Source: Mesorhizobium tamadayense
GTDB taxonomy: Bacteria; Pseudomonadota; Alphaproteobacteria; Rhizobiales; Rhizobiaceae
NCBI RefSeq assembly: GCF_003863365.1
Contig: NZ_RQXT01000001.1
Location: 1 to 64,000, forward strand
Direction: 5' to 3'
DNA length: 64,000 nt
How positions within the stretch are numbered: the stretch's first letter is position 1; the number at the start of each line of letters is the position of its first letter. Position numbers and translations under genes: made by a program. Below the pieces are notes generated by a model. It made no database searches. It saw only the letters and a program-made list of their open reading frames with translations, and was not told where the DNA came from. Below, one piece after another: positions 1-8,410 of the stretch.

Positions 1-285
1 GGTGAGCAGGTTCGGTAAGTCGCCCGCGTCGGCCGTGAGATGGCGGCCGAGCGTGGGCTATCCTACACGGCGGGCAGGCCGGGCGAGTTTGTCGCCGGCC
101 GCGTCGCTGGTGTGGCCAATCTCGCCTCCGGCCGCTTCGCCATGCTCCAAGACGGCCCCGGCTTCCAGCTCGTCCCCTGGCAGCCCGTCCTCGACAGGCA
201 GATCGGAAAGCACATCTCGGGCGTCATGCGCGAGGCCGGCGGCATAGAGTGGAACATCAGTCGCAAGCGTGGGTTGGGGCTGTGA
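1..285 (+). pseudogene. C-terminal remnant of a DUF3363-type relaxase (mobilisation nuclease)
   Basis: The frame read from position 1 has a stop codon at 16-18. After it comes an open stretch ending at 285 whose last ~80 residues (LASGRFAMLQDGPGFQLVPW, then VLDRQIGKHISGVMR and IEWNISRKRGLGL) match the C-terminal end I know from VirD2-like relaxases with a DUF3363 domain. These proteins nick and pilot DNA during conjugative transfer. The catalytic N-terminal half is not in the window. The in-frame stop, and the fact that only the tail is visible, make this a broken or truncated gene. If the gene continues intact to the left in another frame, the stop could instead be a frameshift. It sits at the edge of other decayed mobile-element genes. 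Confidence 0.65.
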
Positions 286-368
286 GCCGGCTTTCGCGCA
301 GGCGGGAACGTCAGGCATCATCCGAACGGTGAGTTCCATTCGCTCGCATCGGACGGATGTCCCTGAGG

Positions 369-626
369 CTAGCTGTGGCCTTTGAGTCGGATGCCGTTCC
401 CAGACAAGAATTCGATTCCGGCTCTTTCGAGTGTCTGCCTCATACTTGTGAGATTATTCGCAATCGGGATACGTGCCCCGCGCTCAAAATCCGCAACGGT
501 CTGTCGAGCAACATTCGCAGCTTTGGCTAACTCGTCTTGGCTCCACCCGAGCATCGCTCGGGCACCGCGACATTGCTCTACCGTTAATGGCTGTTGCACG
601 CTGTTTGACAATCCGATTGACATCAA
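369..626 (-). CDS. Small XRE-family HTH transcriptional regulator
   Basis: An 85-residue protein that is almost entirely one Cro/C1-type helix-turn-helix (residues ~14-70). The recognition region reads LGWSQDELAKAANVARQTVADFERGARIP, broken here as LGWSQDELAKAANVARQTVA plus DFERGARIP. It has the typical ending of a predicted tail ('LERAGIEFLSGNGIRLKG') seen in rhizobial mobile-element regulators. It is divergent from the gene starting at 724, with 97 bases between them that would hold both promoters. Probably a local repressor; the target is unknown. No effector domain is present. Confidence 0.85.
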   Translation of the reverse strand: MMSIGLSNSVQQPLTVEQCRGARAMLGWSQDELAKAANVARQTVADFERGARIPIANNLTSMRQTLERAGIEFLSGNGIRLKGHS

Positions 627-723
627 TCAATTTGTATAAGAATGTACTGTGCACACGGCCGAGCTCGGCGCTGGCACGCCTCGCTTGGCCTGACCACAAC
701 CTAAGCTGTTGGGAGCTCGGATC

Positions 724-1425
724 ATGGGTGATTCCGACAATAGCACGACTTTGCCTATCGTCACCCGCAGGAGGGTGCTTGCGGGAACGGCAATTGCAGT
801 TGTGGGATTGGAGCGAAAGGCATTTGCCGGCAACGCTTTGGAAACAGACCCATCCGTCGATCGTGCTGTGGCGGCGTGGCGCAAATGGCAGGCGGCCCAC
901 GAGGAGACGGAACGGCTGTGCCGTGAGCAGCAGCGCATGGAGCGGATACTTGCCGAAACAGTTGGGTTTCCTTGTGCGACCATCCGGCTCGGCGACGGCG
1001 TGCCCGTGACGCTGCATTCACTTCAGGCGCTTCGCCAAGTGCTCGACCTTGGTCCGGAAGACGTTGCACTACGGGCGAAGGCTGAAACCGATCTTGCTGC
1101 TCATCAGGCGCGCTGGAATGCAGCGGATAGAGAAATTGGCTATTCGGCGACGCTGCGGGCCGAACGCGAGGCTGCCGACCAAGCGGAGGCCCTGCTCGAG
1201 CTATTGTCCGAGACCCCCGCCGCCTCCCTTGCCGGTGTGGCTGCCAAGCTTGATGCCGCGCTTAGGGAAGGACAGTCCTCGGAAGACGATGCCGAGTTTC
1301 CCTGGCCACAGATCCGCTCTGTACTCGATGATGTGATCCGCATCGGACAAGAGCTTGTGCCGGGGCAGATGCTCCCAAACAGGTTAGGCACATCAAACCC
1401 CGACAGGAATGGGAGCGCAGCATGA
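724..1425 (+). CDS. Hypothetical protein with twin-arginine-like N-terminus
   Basis: A 233-residue protein. I chose the ATG at 724 over an upstream TTG at 709 because GGAG lies 8 nt before it. Residues ~14-35 read TRRRVLAGTAIAVVGLERKA, which resembles a Tat signal (arginine pair plus a short hydrophobic stretch), although the sequence after it is not a clear signal-peptidase site. The rest is rich in Ala, Glu and Arg and predicted mostly helical, with no motif I recognise. Its stop overlaps the next start (ATGA at 1422-1425), so the two genes are probably translationally coupled. Function unknown; likely cargo of the degraded element. Confidence 0.6.
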   Translation: MGDSDNSTTLPIVTRRRVLAGTAIAVVGLERKAFAGNALETDPSVDRAVAAWRKWQAAHEETERLCREQQRMERILAETVGFPCATIRLGDGVPVTLHSLQALRQVLDLGPEDVALRAKAETDLAAHQARWNAADREIGYSATLRAEREAADQAEALLELLSETPAASLAGVAAKLDAALREGQSSEDDAEFPWPQIRSVLDDVIRIGQELVPGQMLPNRLGTSNPDRNGSAA

Positions 1426-1736
1426 AGAAACGAGCCGGCGGATCGCCCATTTTGATCGAAAGTTCTGCCTTCGGTGGCGAGAAGGCAGGATCATCCAATG
1501 CCTGTTCGATGTCCTTCCATTCAATCGCAAAGAAGGCCGCCGCGCCGCGCGGCCAGTGGTCCGTCACTGAAGGTGCAGAGGTGGCTAGGGCACTGTGGCG
1601 CGACGGGGCTGCAACGGTTGTTGCCTGGTCCGCCCTGTCGGCGCACTGTGAGGGAGATACGCGGGAATATCGCTTCTGGTTTGAGGTGTTTAAGCACCTC
1701 CAGGCTGGCTCACCCATCCGGAGCTGGAAGGCATGA
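1422..1736 (+). CDS. Hypothetical protein, coupled to the upstream gene
   Basis: A 104-residue protein whose ATG overlaps the stop codon of the previous gene (ATGA). The C-terminal half looks coding (QWSVTEGAEVARALWRDGAA, then REYRFWFEVFKHLQAG). I do not recognise the family and see no signal peptide or membrane segment. The opposite strand also carries a long open frame here (1262-2167), but the ATGA overlap and the composition of the C-terminal half favour the plus strand. Function unknown. Confidence 0.5.
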   Translation: MKKRAGGSPILIESSAFGGEKAGSSNACSMSFHSIAKKAAAPRGQWSVTEGAEVARALWRDGAATVVAWSALSAHCEGDTREYRFWFEVFKHLQAGSPIRSWKA

Positions 1737-1777
1737 TGGAAAGTGCTCACCAGCATTCCTTTCATTGATGCCATCAG

Positions 1778-2293
1778 ATGCGGTGTCGAAAGGACTTGTC
1801 GGAACCGAAACGCCTCCGTGTCTTCCTGGCACAGGAACAGCCGAGGATCGAGAGTAGCCCTCACCCCGCCGACCAGCATGTCGGCAGGCAGATCGCCACG
1901 GTTCGCGTCCAGTCGGATGTCTCGCAAGACCAGCTTGCCCGATCCATCGGCATCAGCTTTCAACAGCTGCAGAAATACGAGAACGGCGCATCCATGCTCT
2001 ATGAGATCGGCCGGTCGCTGGGCGTCCCCGTCAGCCGCTTTTTTTGAGGCCTGCCCGGAACCTACGAGACCAGCGGTGGAACTCGGCATCTGCCGGTCGA
2101 CGAGCGCATAGACTTTATTGCCAGCGCGGAAGGCCGGCGACTTATTGAGGGGCTGATGAATCTTCATCCGCGAGTGCGCAATCGCGTATCAGCCTTGATT
2201 GCTGCATTGGGGGAGGAATTGGTCGTGCTCCACGCTGAGACGGACAAGGGGTCAGCCGACGAACCAGCGCCGGTCGAATACGACACGACTTGA
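1778..2293 (+). pseudogene. XRE-family regulator broken by an in-frame stop
   Basis: Reading one frame from the ATG at 1778 gives an XRE helix-turn-helix of the common alphaproteobacterial type (HVGRQI..., SQDQLARSIGISFQQLQKYE, LYEIGRSLGVPVSRFF), a TGA stop at 2045-2047, and then, in the same frame, GLPGTYETSGGTRHLPVDER, LIEGLMNLHPRVRNRV and on to a natural stop at 2291-2293. In intact relatives the two parts are one protein of about 140-170 residues, with the linker read as FFEGLP. There is also a gap of a few codons after 'KYENGA', where relatives have a loop such as NRISAS. Together these show a decayed gene. A shortened N-terminal product could still bind DNA. Confidence 0.75.
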
Positions 2294-2610
2294 ACGCTGC
2301 TCTTGGCGCGGCCTGTTTCGTGGAGGCCGGGGATTTTCCGGGTCTCAGGAACAAAAGCGGAGCAGAAAAGGAGACAGGAGCGTACACAACGGCCATACGC
2401 AATTGGAGAGATTTCGACGATGCTTGCCCTGACGTTGCGGTTGCACGTCCGAAGCTGGGCAAGAGCGATGACAACAACGCGGAGAACGCTGGTCGGCAGG
2501 GCGACGCCAGCTTGTTTACTCATAGACGCGCGGTCGACGACGCCTCGGTGGAAAGGACGGTCCAGCCGGTCGATCGAGAGCAAGTGCCGGATGTGGTTGG
2601 CGGGATATTG
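2294..2610 (+). other. 317-base stretch without a convincing gene
   Basis: Between the broken XRE gene and the helper gene. The frame of the downstream gene stays open back to a TTG at 2290, so an N-terminal extension of about 107 codons is possible. However, the sequence of that extension does not look conserved and lacks a ribosome binding site. I see no repeat or RNA gene here. Confidence 0.4.
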
Positions 2611-2928
2611 ATGGCGCCGAGGAAGGCCATCGAACCATCACCGCTGCGGCTCGACGATCTGCCCATGTTCGCGACCGATCGGCAGATCGCGGAAGCGATC
2701 GTCGGCCGTGAGAACGCTGAAAGATGGATGCGCGAGCGCCTGCCAACCCTGTCAGGCAAGCCAGGTTTCCCGGCTATTGACGAGTTCCATGGCGGTCGGT
2801 CAGTTGCTCTCGTCCGTCGTTTCTATGAAAGTTATCTCGGCACCGCCCAGTCGCCAGCGGCGGCGCCGCCAGGCAGAGCGGACGCAAGCCAATGGAAGAC
2901 AAAGAGCCGATCAAGGCCCCAGGCCTGA
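2611..2928 (+). CDS. Small helper protein upstream of integrase (possible excisionase/winged helix)
   Basis: A 105-residue protein starting at the ATG at 2611. The core (residues ~10-75: LRLDDLPMFATDRQIAEAIV, RWMRERLPTLSGKPGFPAID) resembles small proteins often found directly upstream of tyrosine integrases in rhizobia. The DRQIAEAIVG...AERWMRE segment could be a short DNA-binding helix-turn-helix. It overlaps the integrase start by 37 bases in another frame, so the two were probably expressed together. Role as a recombination directionality factor is inference from position only. Confidence 0.55.
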   Translation: MAPRKAIEPSPLRLDDLPMFATDRQIAEAIVGRENAERWMRERLPTLSGKPGFPAIDEFHGGRSVALVRRFYESYLGTAQSPAAAPPGRADASQWKTKSRSRPQA

Positions 2929-4095
2929 AATGGATCAAGCGTGCCAGTGGGCGCGTACCGCATTGGGTTGCCGACGAAGCCGACGTGAAGAACGGCTATA
3001 TCCCGAAGACGGTGAACCTGTACTACCTCGCCGATCAGCCCGACATGCTGAAGGCGAAGTGCGATTCATTGCAGGCGGAAATGATCCTGTGGCGCACCGG
3101 GTACCGCGCCGATCCGCTGAAGTTCGATGGCTCGATCAAGTCGCTGTTGTCGATCTATGAAACGCACCCGCGCAGCACGTATCGGAAACTGCGGCCGGGG
3201 TCGCTCCGGCCCTATAACCACTACTTAAAGAACCTGAAAGCCCATATCGGCAGCGTCCGGATTGACGAAACCACTGGAGTCGATCTGATGGACTGGCACG
3301 ACGTTTGGTCAGAGAACGGCCGATATCTCGCCGCCGCAACCACGGCGCGCGCGGTGTTGTTCGCGGCGGTAACCTTCGGGATCATGATGCGCCTGCCTGG
3401 CTGCTCAGCGCTGGCCGTGGTGATGCGCGAGACGGCGAAAACACTGCCGCACCCGAAGCCGCGCAACCAGTCTGCCACGGCTCAGCAGATCATCGCTGCG
3501 CGTGCCGCCGCACACGAGAACGGCAGGCCGTCGTCGGCGTTGGCCTATGCCCTTTGCTTCGAGACGGTGCTGCGCTTGTGGGACGTGATAGGCCAGTGGT
3601 GGCCGCTGGATATGGGTGGCATATCCGAAGTTCTCGATGCCGACCGGGATCTGAAATGGTTCGGTCTGCGGTGGGAAGACATCGACGCCGACCTGGTGCT
3701 CCACTACACGCCGTCCAAGACGGCCGACAGCTCGGGCGCGAGCATTTCCTACTCGCTGAAAAAAGCGCCGATGGTGATGGACGAGCTGCAGCACTGGCCT
3801 GCTAAGATGCGGACAGGCCCGATGATCCTTTCGGAAGAAAACGGCCTGCCGTTGCGAGCCTCGATCTTCGCGCAGCGCTGGACAGTAGACCGCAAGGCGG
3901 CCGGCCTGCCGGCGACCTTGTGGGCTCGCGATCTCCGCGCCTCGGGCATCACCGAAGGCAGGGCGTCAGGCGCTAGGCTGGACGACGCCAGCAAGGTCGC
4001 TGGACCGCGCCGTGTTGGAAGCTGCCAATCGGTTCGCTGAGGCCCGGCTTAAACGCCGTGAACAGAGCGGTAACGGCAGCGGTAACGCGCGGTAA
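2892..4095 (+). pseudogene. Tyrosine-recombinase integrase with deleted active-site segment
   Basis: The open frame from 2892 encodes ~370 residues of a site-specific tyrosine integrase: an N-terminal SAM-like domain, a core with the first catalytic Arg region (LRWEDIDADLVLHYTPSKT) and the second Arg motif (LWARDLRASGITEGRASG). After DDASKVAG the frame goes astray and stops at 4040. The expected tail resumes in the +1 frame at 4003 as DRAVLEAANRFAEARLKRRE and runs to a stop at 4093-4095. The missing block is where relatives carry the conserved His and the Tyr nucleophile (a GH...TTxxVYD-type segment). A deletion of roughly a dozen codons with a frameshift has therefore removed catalysis. Confidence 0.8.
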
Positions 4096-4097
4096 CG
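4069..4097 (+). repeat. Three direct copies of GGTAACG at the integrase 3' end
   Basis: GGTAACG occurs at 4069-4075, 4081-4087 and 4091-4097, with spacings of 12 and 10 bases. They fall on the residual coding tail and stop codon of the integrase. They could be ordinary Gly-Asn codons in a low-complexity tail or arm-type binding sites of the recombinase; the sequence alone does not decide. Confidence 0.5.
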
Positions 4098-4103
4098 GAT
4101 TAA

Positions 4104-4122
4104 GAAATTCCTAAGGAATTTC
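4104..4122. repeat. 19-bp perfect palindrome downstream of integrase
   Basis: GAAATTCCT-A-AGGAATTTC: two 9-base arms around one central base. It is the most AT-rich part of the neighbourhood and lies 98 bases before the start of the penicillin-binding protein gene. It may be a protein-binding site, part of an att core, or a leftover of the element boundary. There is no T-run, so it is not a standard terminator. Confidence 0.6.
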
Positions 4123-4220
4123 AATTGGCTGGCCGAGCGCCAATTTAACGCGCCTTTAAACCGCCGCATCTACTCTGCAACCCGAGCGCCATCGGCACCG
4201 GGGGCAGACAAGCACAGCGC

Positions 4221-6470
4221 ATGGCGAACCGCAGAGACAGTCGCATCGAACCGAGCTTCGAGGGCTCGCCGCGCGCGAAATCCTCAGACGGCTTTTCGGT
4301 CGGCGAGGAGGATCGCGTCGTGCCGGCAAATCGCAAATCCGCAGCAAAACGCAAATCCGCCAAGGCGAAGTCGCGCGGTCGCGGCCGGAGCGGCAGCCGG
4401 CGCGGGCTGTTTTCCATCTTCGGCCGGCTGCTCTACTGGTGCTTCGTGCTCTGCATCTGGGGCGGCATCGCGACGGCGGGAATTGTGGTCTACTACGGCG
4501 CCAAGATGCCGGCGGCGACCACCTGGTCGATCCCCGACCGCGCGCCCAACATCAAGATCGTCTCGGTCGACGGGCAGCTCATCGGCAATCGCGGCATGTC
4601 GGGCGGCGAGGCCGTCGGCCTGCATGAAATGTCGCCCTATATCCCCGAGGCCGTCGTCGCTATCGAGGACCGGCGCTTCTATTCGCATTTCGGCATCGAC
4701 CCGATCGGGCTGACGCGTGCCATGGTCACCAACGTTCTCGGCGGGCATTTCTCGCAGGGCGGCTCGACGCTGACGCAGCAATTGGCGAAGAACCTGTTCC
4801 TGACGCCGGACCGCACGCTGGAGCGCAAGGTGCAGGAGGTGCTGCTCTCGCTGTGGCTCGAGCACAAGCACAGCAAGGACCAGATTCTCGAAATGTACCT
4901 CAACCGGGTCTATTTCGGCTCCGGCGCCTATGGCGTGGAAGCCGCCTCGCGACGCTATTTCGGCAAGAGCGCGCGCGATGTCTCGCTGTCGGAGGCAGCG
5001 CTTCTGGCCGGCCTCTTGAAGGCGCCGTCGCGGCTCTCGCCGGCGCGCGACCCGAAGGCGGCGGAAGAGCGCGCGCAGCTCGTGCTCGCCGCCATGCGCG
5101 AGGAAGGCAAGATCGGCGACAAGGAATACAAGATGGCGCTGAGCGCGCCGGCGACGCGCGCGCCCTCCTACTGGACCGGCTCGGAGAACTATGTCGCCGA
5201 CACGGTCATGGAGGAACTGCCCGACCTGATCGGCGACGTGCGCGGCGACATCGTCATCGACACCACCGTCGACCTGACCCTGCAGAAGCTTGCCGAGCAG
5301 TCGATCCGCCGGTTGATCGACGAGAGCGGCAAGAAGCTCAACGTCACGCAGGGCGTGCTGGTCTCGATCGACGATTCTGGCGCCGTACGCGCCATGGTCG
5401 GCGGCTACGACTATTCGACCAGTCAGTTCGACCGCGCCTCGGAAGCGCGCCGCCAGCCGGGCTCGGCCTTCAAGCCGTTCGTCTACATGGCGGCGCTCGA
5501 AGCCGGCCGCACGCCGGACAGCGTGCGCAACGACGCGCCGATCAGAATAGGCAAGTGGACGCCGGACAATTATGGCGGCAAGTATTACGGCAAGGTGACG
5601 CTGGCCACCGCACTGGCCAAATCGCTGAACTCGGTGGCGGCGCAGCTCACCATGGAGGTCGGGCCCGATGCCGTGGTCGAGGCGGCGCACCGCATGGGCA
5701 TCCAGTCCGACCTGCAGGCCAACACCTCGATCGCGCTCGGCACCTCGGAAGTCACGCCGCTGGAACTCACCGCCGCCTACGTGCCTTTCGCCAATGGCGG
5801 CTACAAGCCGGACATCCATTTCATCCGCCGCGTCACCACGACCGGCGGCAAGGTGCTCTACGACAACAATGGCGGCAGCGCGCCGCGCGTCATCAAGGCC
5901 GACATCGTCGGCATGATGAATTCGATGATGACGGGCACCGTCGAGATCGGCACCGCCAAGAAGGCGGCCTTCAACTGGCCCTCGGCCGGCAAGACCGGCA
6001 CCAGCCAGAATTCGCGCGACGCCTGGTTCGTCGGCTACACCGCCAACCTCACCACGGGCGTGTGGTTCGGCAATGACGACGGCAGCCCAATGAAGAAGGT
6101 GACCGGCGGCGCCTTGCCGGCGCAGGCCTGGCACGAATTCATGGTCGCCGCGCATGAAGGCGTGCCGGTCAGGCCGCTGCCCGGCACGTGGAAGTCGACG
6201 CCGCCCGATACGATCGTGCCGGACGAGATCCCGTCCACTGACGCTTCGCAGCCGCCGACGCCGCCCGCGCCGGTCGGCCAGTCGATACCTGTTGCCCGGG
6301 CCCCGTCGCGGCAGGCCAAGCCGGCCGAGACGGTCGACGCCGACGGTTTCGGCATGCCGAGCGACGGCGGCACCACCGCCTCGGTCGGGCATCCGGTGCC
6401 GCCCGGCGAGGTCGGCGGCCCGAAGAAGCGGCGGCAAACCTCGATCCTCGACATCCTCAGCGGCGGCTAG
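4221..6470 (+). CDS. PBP1A-family bifunctional penicillin-binding protein
   Basis: A 749-residue class A PBP that polymerises and cross-links peptidoglycan at the outer face of the inner membrane. A basic, Lys/Arg-rich cytoplasmic tail (1-66) precedes one membrane segment (~67-93). The glycosyltransferase domain shows IEDRRFYSHFGID at ~148-160 (catalytic Glu149), GGSTLTQQLAKNLF at 180-193 and later core motifs to ~270. The transpeptidase domain has SAFK at 415-418 (Ser415 nucleophile), SLN at 468-470 and KTGT at 591-594. A Pro/Ala-rich tail follows. The start has weak ribosome-binding signal. It is monocistronic by spacing and flanks the degraded element. Confidence 0.95.
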   Translation: MANRRDSRIEPSFEGSPRAKSSDGFSVGEEDRVVPANRKSAAKRKSAKAKSRGRGRSGSRRGLFSIFGRLLYWCFVLCIWGGIATAGIVVYYGAKMPAATTWSIPDRAPNIKIVSVDGQLIGNRGMSGGEAVGLHEMSPYIPEAVVAIEDRRFYSHFGIDPIGLTRAMVTNVLGGHFSQGGSTLTQQLAKNLFLTPDRTLERKVQEVLLSLWLEHKHSKDQILEMYLNRVYFGSGAYGVEAASRRYFGKSARDVSLSEAALLAGLLKAPSRLSPARDPKAAEERAQLVLAAMREEGKIGDKEYKMALSAPATRAPSYWTGSENYVADTVMEELPDLIGDVRGDIVIDTTVDLTLQKLAEQSIRRLIDESGKKLNVTQGVLVSIDDSGAVRAMVGGYDYSTSQFDRASEARRQPGSAFKPFVYMAALEAGRTPDSVRNDAPIRIGKWTPDNYGGKYYGKVTLATALAKSLNSVAAQLTMEVGPDAVVEAAHRMGIQSDLQANTSIALGTSEVTPLELTAAYVPFANGGYKPDIHFIRRVTTTGGKVLYDNNGGSAPRVIKADIVGMMNSMMTGTVEIGTAKKAAFNWPSAGKTGTSQNSRDAWFVGYTANLTTGVWFGNDDGSPMKKVTGGALPAQAWHEFMVAAHEGVPVRPLPGTWKSTPPDTIVPDEIPSTDASQPPTPPAPVGQSIPVARAPSRQAKPAETVDADGFGMPSDGGTTASVGHPVPPGEVGGPKKRRQTSILDILSGG

Positions 6471-6482
6471 AGCCTGATCCAT

Positions 6483-6497
6483 CCCGATAGGATCGGG
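6483..6497 (+). terminator. Weak hairpin after the PBP gene
   Basis: CCCGAT-AGG-ATCGGG, a 6-bp stem with a 3-nt loop, 13 bases after the PBP stop codon. No run of T follows, so termination is only a guess. Confidence 0.25.
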
Positions 6498-6578
6498 CTC
6501 GGGATCATGGCCCAGCTGCAAGTCGCCTCTCGCAATGGCAGGCGCCTTCGGCTACATGTCCGGCCGGAGACCAAGCCC

Positions 6579-7328
6579 ATGGCCGAAATCGACATCAGAA
6601 AAACCATCGTGCTTACCGGCGCCAGCCGCGGCATCGGCCATGCGACGGTCAAGCGTTTTTCGCGAGAGGGCTGGCGCGTCATCACCTGCTCGCGCCAGGC
6701 CTTCGCCGAGGATTGTCCGTGGCCGGCCGGTCCGGAGGATCACATCAAGGTCGACCTGGCCGACCAGGAGGATGTCGGCATCGCCGTCTCGGAAATCCGG
6801 CATAGGCTGGAGGCGCATGGCGGCCAGTTGCACGCCCTGGTCAACAATGCCGGCATCTCGCCGAAGCTGAAGGACGGTGGCCGGATGAACTCGATCGAGA
6901 CGCCGATGCATGTCTGGCGCGACGTGTTCCAGGTCAACTTCTTCGCACCGATCATGCTGGCGAGAGGTCTGTTCAAGGAACTGGCCGCGGCCAAGGGCTC
7001 GATCGTCAACGTCACCTCGATCGCCGGCACGCGGGTGCATCCATTCGCCGGCACGGCCTACGCGACGTCGAAGGCCGCGCTCGGCTCGCTGACGCGCGAG
7101 ATGGCGCATGACTTCGGTCCGCACGGCATCCGCGTCAACGCGATCGCGCCGGGCGAGATCGACACGGCGATCCTTTCGCCCGGCACCGACAAGATCGTGG
7201 AGACGATCCCGCTGCGGCGCCTCGGCGCCACCTCGGAGGTCGCCGACATCATCTTCTTCCTGTGCTCGCAGCAGGCATCCTACGTCACCGGCTCGGAAAT
7301 CCACATCAACGGCGGCCAGCACGTGTGA
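6579..7328 (+). CDS. SDR family NAD(P)-dependent oxidoreductase
   Basis: A 249-residue classical short-chain dehydrogenase. The ATG at 6579 was chosen because GGAGA precedes it by 8 bases and the Rossmann fold then starts at a normal position; an upstream ATG at 6507 would add 24 unlikely residues. Cofactor motif TGASRGIG at 13-20, NNAG at 89-92, catalytic Ser147 and YATSK with Tyr161 and Lys165, and the usual C-terminal 'YVTGSEIHINGGQ'. The substrate cannot be told from sequence. It is alone between the PBP gene and a convergent oxidoreductase. Confidence 0.92.
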   Translation: MAEIDIRKTIVLTGASRGIGHATVKRFSREGWRVITCSRQAFAEDCPWPAGPEDHIKVDLADQEDVGIAVSEIRHRLEAHGGQLHALVNNAGISPKLKDGGRMNSIETPMHVWRDVFQVNFFAPIMLARGLFKELAAAKGSIVNVTSIAGTRVHPFAGTAYATSKAALGSLTREMAHDFGPHGIRVNAIAPGEIDTAILSPGTDKIVETIPLRRLGATSEVADIIFFLCSQQASYVTGSEIHINGGQHV

Positions 7329-7352
7329 GACGGCTGGCTTCAGGCTAAGGCC

Positions 7353-8273
7353 TCATCCGGTTATGGTGAGAACAGCCTTGCCGCTGAAGCTGCGCTGTCG
7401 CAGCGCGTCCAGGGCTTGGGCGATGTCTGTCCACGGCACGGTCAGGGCCACGCGAGTTTCCAGCCGGCCAGCCGCGACCAGGGTGAGCAGCCAGGCGATG
7501 TCCGCGCCAATGCCCGAGCCAGAGGTGTAGTAGGCGAAAGTCTGAAGCCTCGCTCCCTCGTGGCCGGGAACGAACTGACGGAAGCCGACCGGCGTGAGCT
7601 CGCCACTGCTCGAACCGAACATGACGATGATCCCGCCAGGTGCGATACGTTCGATCGCGTGTGCGAGGCTTTCGCCGCCGACGGACTCGGTGATCAACGA
7701 AAAAGGCCCCGCAGCCAGCTCGATCGATCCGACAACTTGCTCGGCTCCCAGCCCGCGGAGATCCACGTCGTGCCGGGAGGCGGCGACCGCGGTCACGCGT
7801 CCGCCCTGCTGATGCGCGATCTGGATCTGGAAGCGACCGACCGCGCCGCTTGCGCCGGTGATCAGAACCTGCTGGCCGGCCAAGTCGCCGCCATGGCCTA
7901 AAGTCCTTAGCGCCGTCGTGCCCGCGACCGGAAGCGTGGCCGCGGAGACGAAGCTGACATCATCCGGCAGGACGGCGAGACGGTCGGTTGGGACGGCGAC
8001 ACGTTCGGCCCAGCCGGCCTGGTCGACCAAAGCTGCAACCCGGGTGCCCACGGCCGGCCCGGAGCCATCGGCGGCCGCCCGTTCGACAACCCCGACGATG
8101 TCCTGGCCAGGTATCCAGCCGTCCGGACGTAGGGCGAGCAGGCGCAGCTCGCCGCGGTTCAACGAGGTTGCGTGGACCGAGATAACCGCCTCGTTCGCGA
8201 TGGGCTGAGGTTCCGCGACCTCGGCGAGCCTCAGCCCGGCGGTGTTGTCGTGAGACGTGACTAGGGCGAGCAT
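7353..8273 (-). CDS. Medium-chain dehydrogenase/reductase, quinone-oxidoreductase type
   Basis: A 306-residue zinc-independent MDR protein: GroES-like N-terminal half (LNRGELRLL, PGQDIVGVVE) and a Rossmann cofactor domain with ITGASGAVGRFQIQIA. The family typically uses NADPH to reduce quinones or enones. I took the ATG at 8273 (start MLALVTSHD) rather than an upstream start that adds 15 atypical residues. It is divergent from an AraC-type gene at 8411 with a 137-base shared promoter region, suggesting the AraC protein controls it. Convergent with the SDR gene, only 24 bases apart. Confidence 0.88.
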   Translation of the reverse strand: MLALVTSHDNTAGLRLAEVAEPQPIANEAVISVHATSLNRGELRLLALRPDGWIPGQDIVGVVERAAADGSGPAVGTRVAALVDQAGWAERVAVPTDRLAVLPDDVSFVSAATLPVAGTTALRTLGHGGDLAGQQVLITGASGAVGRFQIQIAHQQGGRVTAVAASRHDVDLRGLGAEQVVGSIELAAGPFSLITESVGGESLAHAIERIAPGGIIVMFGSSSGELTPVGFRQFVPGHEGARLQTFAYYTSGSGIGADIAWLLTLVAAGRLETRVALTVPWTDIAQALDALRQRSFSGKAVLTITG

Positions 8274-8410
8274 GGGATCGTACCTTCTTGCTGGTTGGCG
8301 CGGCGTCAGCGCAATCAACTGTCGCCCGCCAAGCGCAAACCGGACTCTATCGACTTTCCCGTCTGAAGAATTTAGGTATCATGGCATTTCATCGCTAAAA
8401 ACCGTCAATC

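Noticed and set aside
1262..2167. Minus-strand frame of ~301 codons across the left element
   Set aside because: It crosses a pseudogene and has no ribosome binding site; the plus-strand ATGA-coupled genes are better supported.
6483..6497. Strong terminator after the PBP gene
   Set aside because: The stem is only six bases and no T-run follows; kept only as a weak entry.
4284..6521. Long minus-strand open frame of ~745 codons
   Set aside because: It is the antisense shadow of the penicillin-binding protein gene in a GC-rich genome; all catalytic motifs are on the plus strand.
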